Shown piece after piece: positions 6,181 through 8,161 of a DNA stretch of 8,161 nt. The stretch comes from Bacillota bacterium (lineage in GTDB: Bacteria > Bacillota > Clostridia > Oscillospirales > Acutalibacteraceae), in NCBI GenBank assembly GCA_023415895.1, contig JAEZJA010000268.1, positions 1 to 8,161 of the forward strand, in the 5' to 3' direction. The position numbers and the translations under genes were made by a program. The notes under the pieces were generated by a model. That model saw only the letters and a program-made list of their open reading frames with translations. It did no database searches and was not told where the DNA came from. Within the stretch, counting starts at the first letter, position 1. The number at the start of each line of letters is the position of its first letter.

Positions 6181-6246
6181 CGATATGCAGATGACAGCAC
6201 AAACTGTGTTTTTACGGTAACACTTTGCGCCGTCTTCTGCATATTG
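6181..6246 (+). other. Long stem-loop between the FHA and phosphatase genes
   Basis: The outer arms 6181-6195 and 6232-6246 pair over 15 positions with one mismatch and one G-U pair. Inside, GC pairs (6197-6198 with 6229-6230), then CAAA and GTGTT (6200-6203, 6206-6210) pair with AACAC and TTTG (6219-6227), leaving a 2-nt bulge and an 8-nt loop. The whole 66-nt element folds as one rod. It begins 3 nt after the FHA stop. No clean T-run follows, only TTGTTTATAAAAT, so it may be an imperfect terminator or attenuator, an mRNA-processing or stabilising element that sets different levels for the FHA protein and the enzymes, or a REP/MITE-like palindrome. Confidence 0.62.
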
Positions 6247-6254
6247 TTTATAAA
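6225..6254 (+). promoter_or_regulatory. Weak candidate promoter for the phosphatase-kinase pair
   Basis: TTGCGC (6225-6230, 3 of 6) and TATAAA (6249-6254, 5 of 6) are 18 nt apart and lie upstream of the phosphatase start. The -35 sits inside the right half of the long stem-loop. This is a suggestion only; read-through from 4548-4576 is equally possible. Confidence 0.22.
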
Positions 6255-6282
6255 ATCTTAGTTGACGGGCAGGGATTAAAGC

Positions 6283-7053
6283 ATGCGCTTTATCACCGCA
6301 GTACATTCGGATATCGGCATTGAAAAAAAGGTGAATCAGGACTCGGTTTTGATGAGAACCGGGGTTGCGGAAGGCACCGGAGAGATTGCTTTTTGTGTTG
6401 TGTGTGACGGCATGGGTGGTCTGTCCAAGGGCGAGTTGGCCAGCGCAACGGTGTTGGAGGCCTTTTCCGCCTGGTTTGATGAAGGACTTCCCCTGCTTTT
6501 GGGCAGGGTGTTCACGCATGCCGATATTGAGCGGGACTGGCAGCATATTGTGCAGGAACAAAACCGCAAGATTATGGAATACGGCCGGGCCAAGGGCGTC
6601 AATCTTGGAACGACACTCGTTGCGCTGCTGATGGTGGGCAACAGGTATTACGCCGTCAACGTCGGCGACTCCCGCCTTTACGCCGTGCGCGAGGCCTTAG
6701 TCCAGCTCTCGGTCGATCATACACTGGTCAATCGGGAGGTCATGCTGGGGCACATTACACCTGAGGAGGCACTCGTGCACCCTCAGCGCAATGTGCTGCT
6801 GCAATGCATCGGCGCATCCCAGCGGGTCGTCCCCGATTTTTTCACGGGGGAACTTCTTGCGCAGACGGTGTTTGTTCTTTGCTCGGACGGCTTCCGCCAT
6901 GAAATTACGCCGCGTGAGTTCTATAACAGTTTTTCTCCCAAAAAGATTAACAGCGAACAAGACGCCCAAGGAGCGGCTGTGTTTCTAACGGAACTCAACA
7001 AGCAGCGCCAGGAGCGGGATAATATTACGGTTGCGGTGATTAAAGTCTGCTGA
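6283..7053 (+). CDS. PP2C-family Ser/Thr protein phosphatase (PrpC/Stp-like)
   Basis: The 256-residue protein matches the length of PrpC/Stp phosphatases and has their metal-binding and catalytic motifs in order: NQD (18-20), VCDGMGG with D42 and G43, LGTT (108-111), VGDSRLY (127-133), DHT (145-147), LCSDGF with D202, and RDNITV with D246 and N247. These enzymes use two or three Mn/Mg ions to remove phosphate from Ser/Thr residues and usually reverse the action of a co-encoded Hanks-type kinase. There is no signal peptide or membrane helix, so it acts in the cytoplasm. The start ATG has AGGG at 6271-6274, 8 nt upstream. The kinase gene starts 16 nt after its stop, a pairing very common in Firmicutes and Actinobacteria. 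No key acidic residue is missing, so it should be active. The expected substrates are the kinase activation loop and, by inference, the FHA protein linker. Confidence 0.95.
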   Translation: MRFITAVHSDIGIEKKVNQDSVLMRTGVAEGTGEIAFCVVCDGMGGLSKGELASATVLEAFSAWFDEGLPLLLGRVFTHADIERDWQHIVQEQNRKIMEYGRAKGVNLGTTLVALLMVGNRYYAVNVGDSRLYAVREALVQLSVDHTLVNREVMLGHITPEEALVHPQRNVLLQCIGASQRVVPDFFTGELLAQTVFVLCSDGFRHEITPREFYNSFSPKKINSEQDAQGAAVFLTELNKQRQERDNITVAVIKVC

Positions 7054-7069
7054 AAGGGGGAGCGGGGGT

Positions 7070-8161
7070 ATGCTGCAAAACGGCACCATTATCGACGGTA
7101 AATACGAAATACTCAGTAAAATCGGTCAGGGCGGTATGTCGGTTGTCTATCTGGCCATGAATAAAAAGGCCAATAAGCAATGGGCCGTCAAAGAGGTCCG
7201 GAAGGAAGGCATCAAGGATTTTGACGTGGTTCGTCAAAGCCTGATCGCCGAGACCAACATGCTCAAAAAGCTCAGCCATCCGCATCTTCCGGATATTGTG
7301 GATATCGTTGACGGGGAAGGCTCCTTTCTGATTGTGATGGACTACATAGAGGGTCATACCCTTAAAAAGCATCTGGAAAAGACCGGGGCGCAGCCGCAGG
7401 AAATGGTGGTCGAATGGGCGCGCCAGCTTTGTGACGTGCTGTATTATCTTCACACGCGGACACCCCCCATCATTTATCGGGATTTGAAGCCGTCCAACGT
7501 CATGCTCAAGCCCGACGGCAACGTGATGCTGATCGACTTTGGCACCGCCAGAGAGTACAAAACGGGCAAAACCGAGGATACAACCTGTCTTGGCACCAAA
7601 GGCTACGCTGCCCCTGAACAGTTTGGTGGGCAAGGGCAGACCGACGCGCGCACCGATATCTATTGTCTGGGAGCTACGCTTTATCATCTGGTGACCGGGC
7701 ATAACCCTTCCGACCCGCCCTACGAAATGAAACCCATTCGGCAATGGAATCCCGCTTTGTCACAGGGACTTGAAAAGATTATTCTCAAATGCACGCGGCC
7801 CAACCCCAAGGAGCGTTATCAGAACTGCGCGGAGCTGATGGTTGACCTTGAGCATTACGAGGAGATTGATGACAGCTACCGCAATAGTCTCAAAAAGCGG
7901 GTCAACCGTTTTTTTCGTTTGGTGGGAGCTGCTGCCCTGTGTTTTTTGCTCGGTGTAGGGGGTACCCTGCTGATCGGGCAGGAGACCAACGAAAAATACA
8001 TCGAGTGCATGGCCAGGGCCGACCGCCTGACGGACGCCGACTATGACGATAAAAAGGCCTTGTATCTGGAGGCCGTGGATTTAAAACCCGATGAATACGA
8101 GGCGTACAGCAATCTGTTGGAGCTGTACAAACTCGACGAACAGTTTACCTATGAAGAGGCG
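7070..8161 (+). CDS. Transmembrane Hanks-type Ser/Thr protein kinase with outside TPR-like region (runs off right edge)
   Basis: The 364 codons visible are open to the edge. The ATG at 7070 has AAGGGGG (7054-7060) 9 nt upstream. The kinase domain (about 11-260) has the glycine loop GQGGMS (19-24), ATP-binding K41, helix-C E61, catalytic loop YRDLKPSN (136-143) with D138, metal-binding DFG (156-158), a Thr-rich activation loop (T169, T171, T172) and APE (181-183). Tyr replaces the His of HRD, which I have the impression recurs in clostridial kinases, and all catalytic residues are present. A basic stretch (275-283) precedes one membrane helix (about 282-303). The outside part begins with helical sequence at 305-364, including a TPR-like segment (ALYLEAVDLKPDEYEAYSNL, 330-349) rather than the PASTA repeats of PrkC/PknB. 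It should phosphorylate Thr residues and be reversed by the PP2C enzyme encoded just before. The C-terminus and any later genes are not visible. Confidence 0.94.
   Translation, partial: MLQNGTIIDGKYEILSKIGQGGMSVVYLAMNKKANKQWAVKEVRKEGIKDFDVVRQSLIAETNMLKKLSHPHLPDIVDIVDGEGSFLIVMDYIEGHTLKKHLEKTGAQPQEMVVEWARQLCDVLYYLHTRTPPIIYRDLKPSNVMLKPDGNVMLIDFGTAREYKTGKTEDTTCLGTKGYAAPEQFGGQGQTDARTDIYCLGATLYHLVTGHNPSDPPYEMKPIRQWNPALSQGLEKIILKCTRPNPKERYQNCAELMVDLEHYEEIDDSYRNSLKKRVNRFFRLVGAAALCFLLGVGGTLLIGQETNEKYIECMARADRLTDADYDDKKALYLEAVDLKPDEYEAYSNLLELYKLDEQFTYEEA

Noticed and set aside
7040..7744. Minus-strand open frame of 234 codons
   Set aside because: Antisense to the kinase domain, whose motifs are complete on the plus strand.
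1..8161. CRISPR array, tRNA, rRNA, insertion sequence or phage attachment site
   Set aside because: I saw no regularly spaced repeats, no tRNA-like cloverleaf, no transposase gene and no terminal inverted repeats with target duplications.

Overview
The window looks like chromosomal DNA of a Gram-positive member of the Clostridia, most likely an Oscillospiraceae/Ruminococcaceae-type gut bacterium. The grounds are strong purine-rich ribosome binding sites, GTG starts, sigma-A-like promoters, a lipoprotein with the His/Cys repeat typical of that group, a TipAS-type MerR regulator, and a Hanks-type kinase of clostridial style. This is an inference from sequence style; there is no rRNA or marker gene here to fix the taxon. 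Base composition is moderate in the genes and AT-rich in the promoter gaps.

Layout. (1) At the left edge, on the minus strand, is the 5' part of a lipoprotein gene (1-182) with its own promoter (220-248). (2) Positions 183-428 are non-coding but hold a plus-strand open stretch that reads like a bacterial Ig-like domain relic. (3) A complete minus-strand MATE-family multidrug exporter gene follows (429-1766). (4) A 327-base divergent gap (1767-2093) ends in an A-rich tract and a classic MerR-type promoter: 19-bp spacer, with a dyad filling it. (5) A tightly coupled plus-strand operon follows, with ATGA overlaps at both junctions: a MerR/TipAS-like regulator (2094-2894), an ABC ATPase (2891-3706) and an ABC-2 permease (3703-4419). 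(6) A 210-base gap carries a small hairpin and a near-consensus promoter (4548-4576). (7) A phospho-signalling cluster follows: a membrane protein with an outside trypsin-like but apparently inactive domain and a cytoplasmic FHA domain (4630-6177), a PP2C phosphatase (6283-7053), and a transmembrane Ser/Thr kinase with an outside TPR-like region that runs off the right edge (7070 to >8161). A strong 66-nt stem-loop separates the FHA gene from the phosphatase gene.

How they work together. The MATE gene and the MerR-ABC operon are two drug-export modules transcribed back to back. The MerR protein most likely senses a small molecule through its TipAS-like domain and activates its own operon from the promoter at 2043-2073. 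The right-hand cluster has all parts of a reversible Thr-phosphorylation circuit: writer (kinase), eraser (PP2C) and reader (FHA). The linker of the reader carries several Thr-Thr-hydrophobic motifs like the phospho-switch of GarA/OdhI, so the simplest model is a membrane-anchored, self-binding FHA switch. The degenerate protease-fold domain of the reader and the TPR-like tail of the kinase, both outside the cell, are candidate sensors or docking domains. This cluster is the most interesting part of the window.
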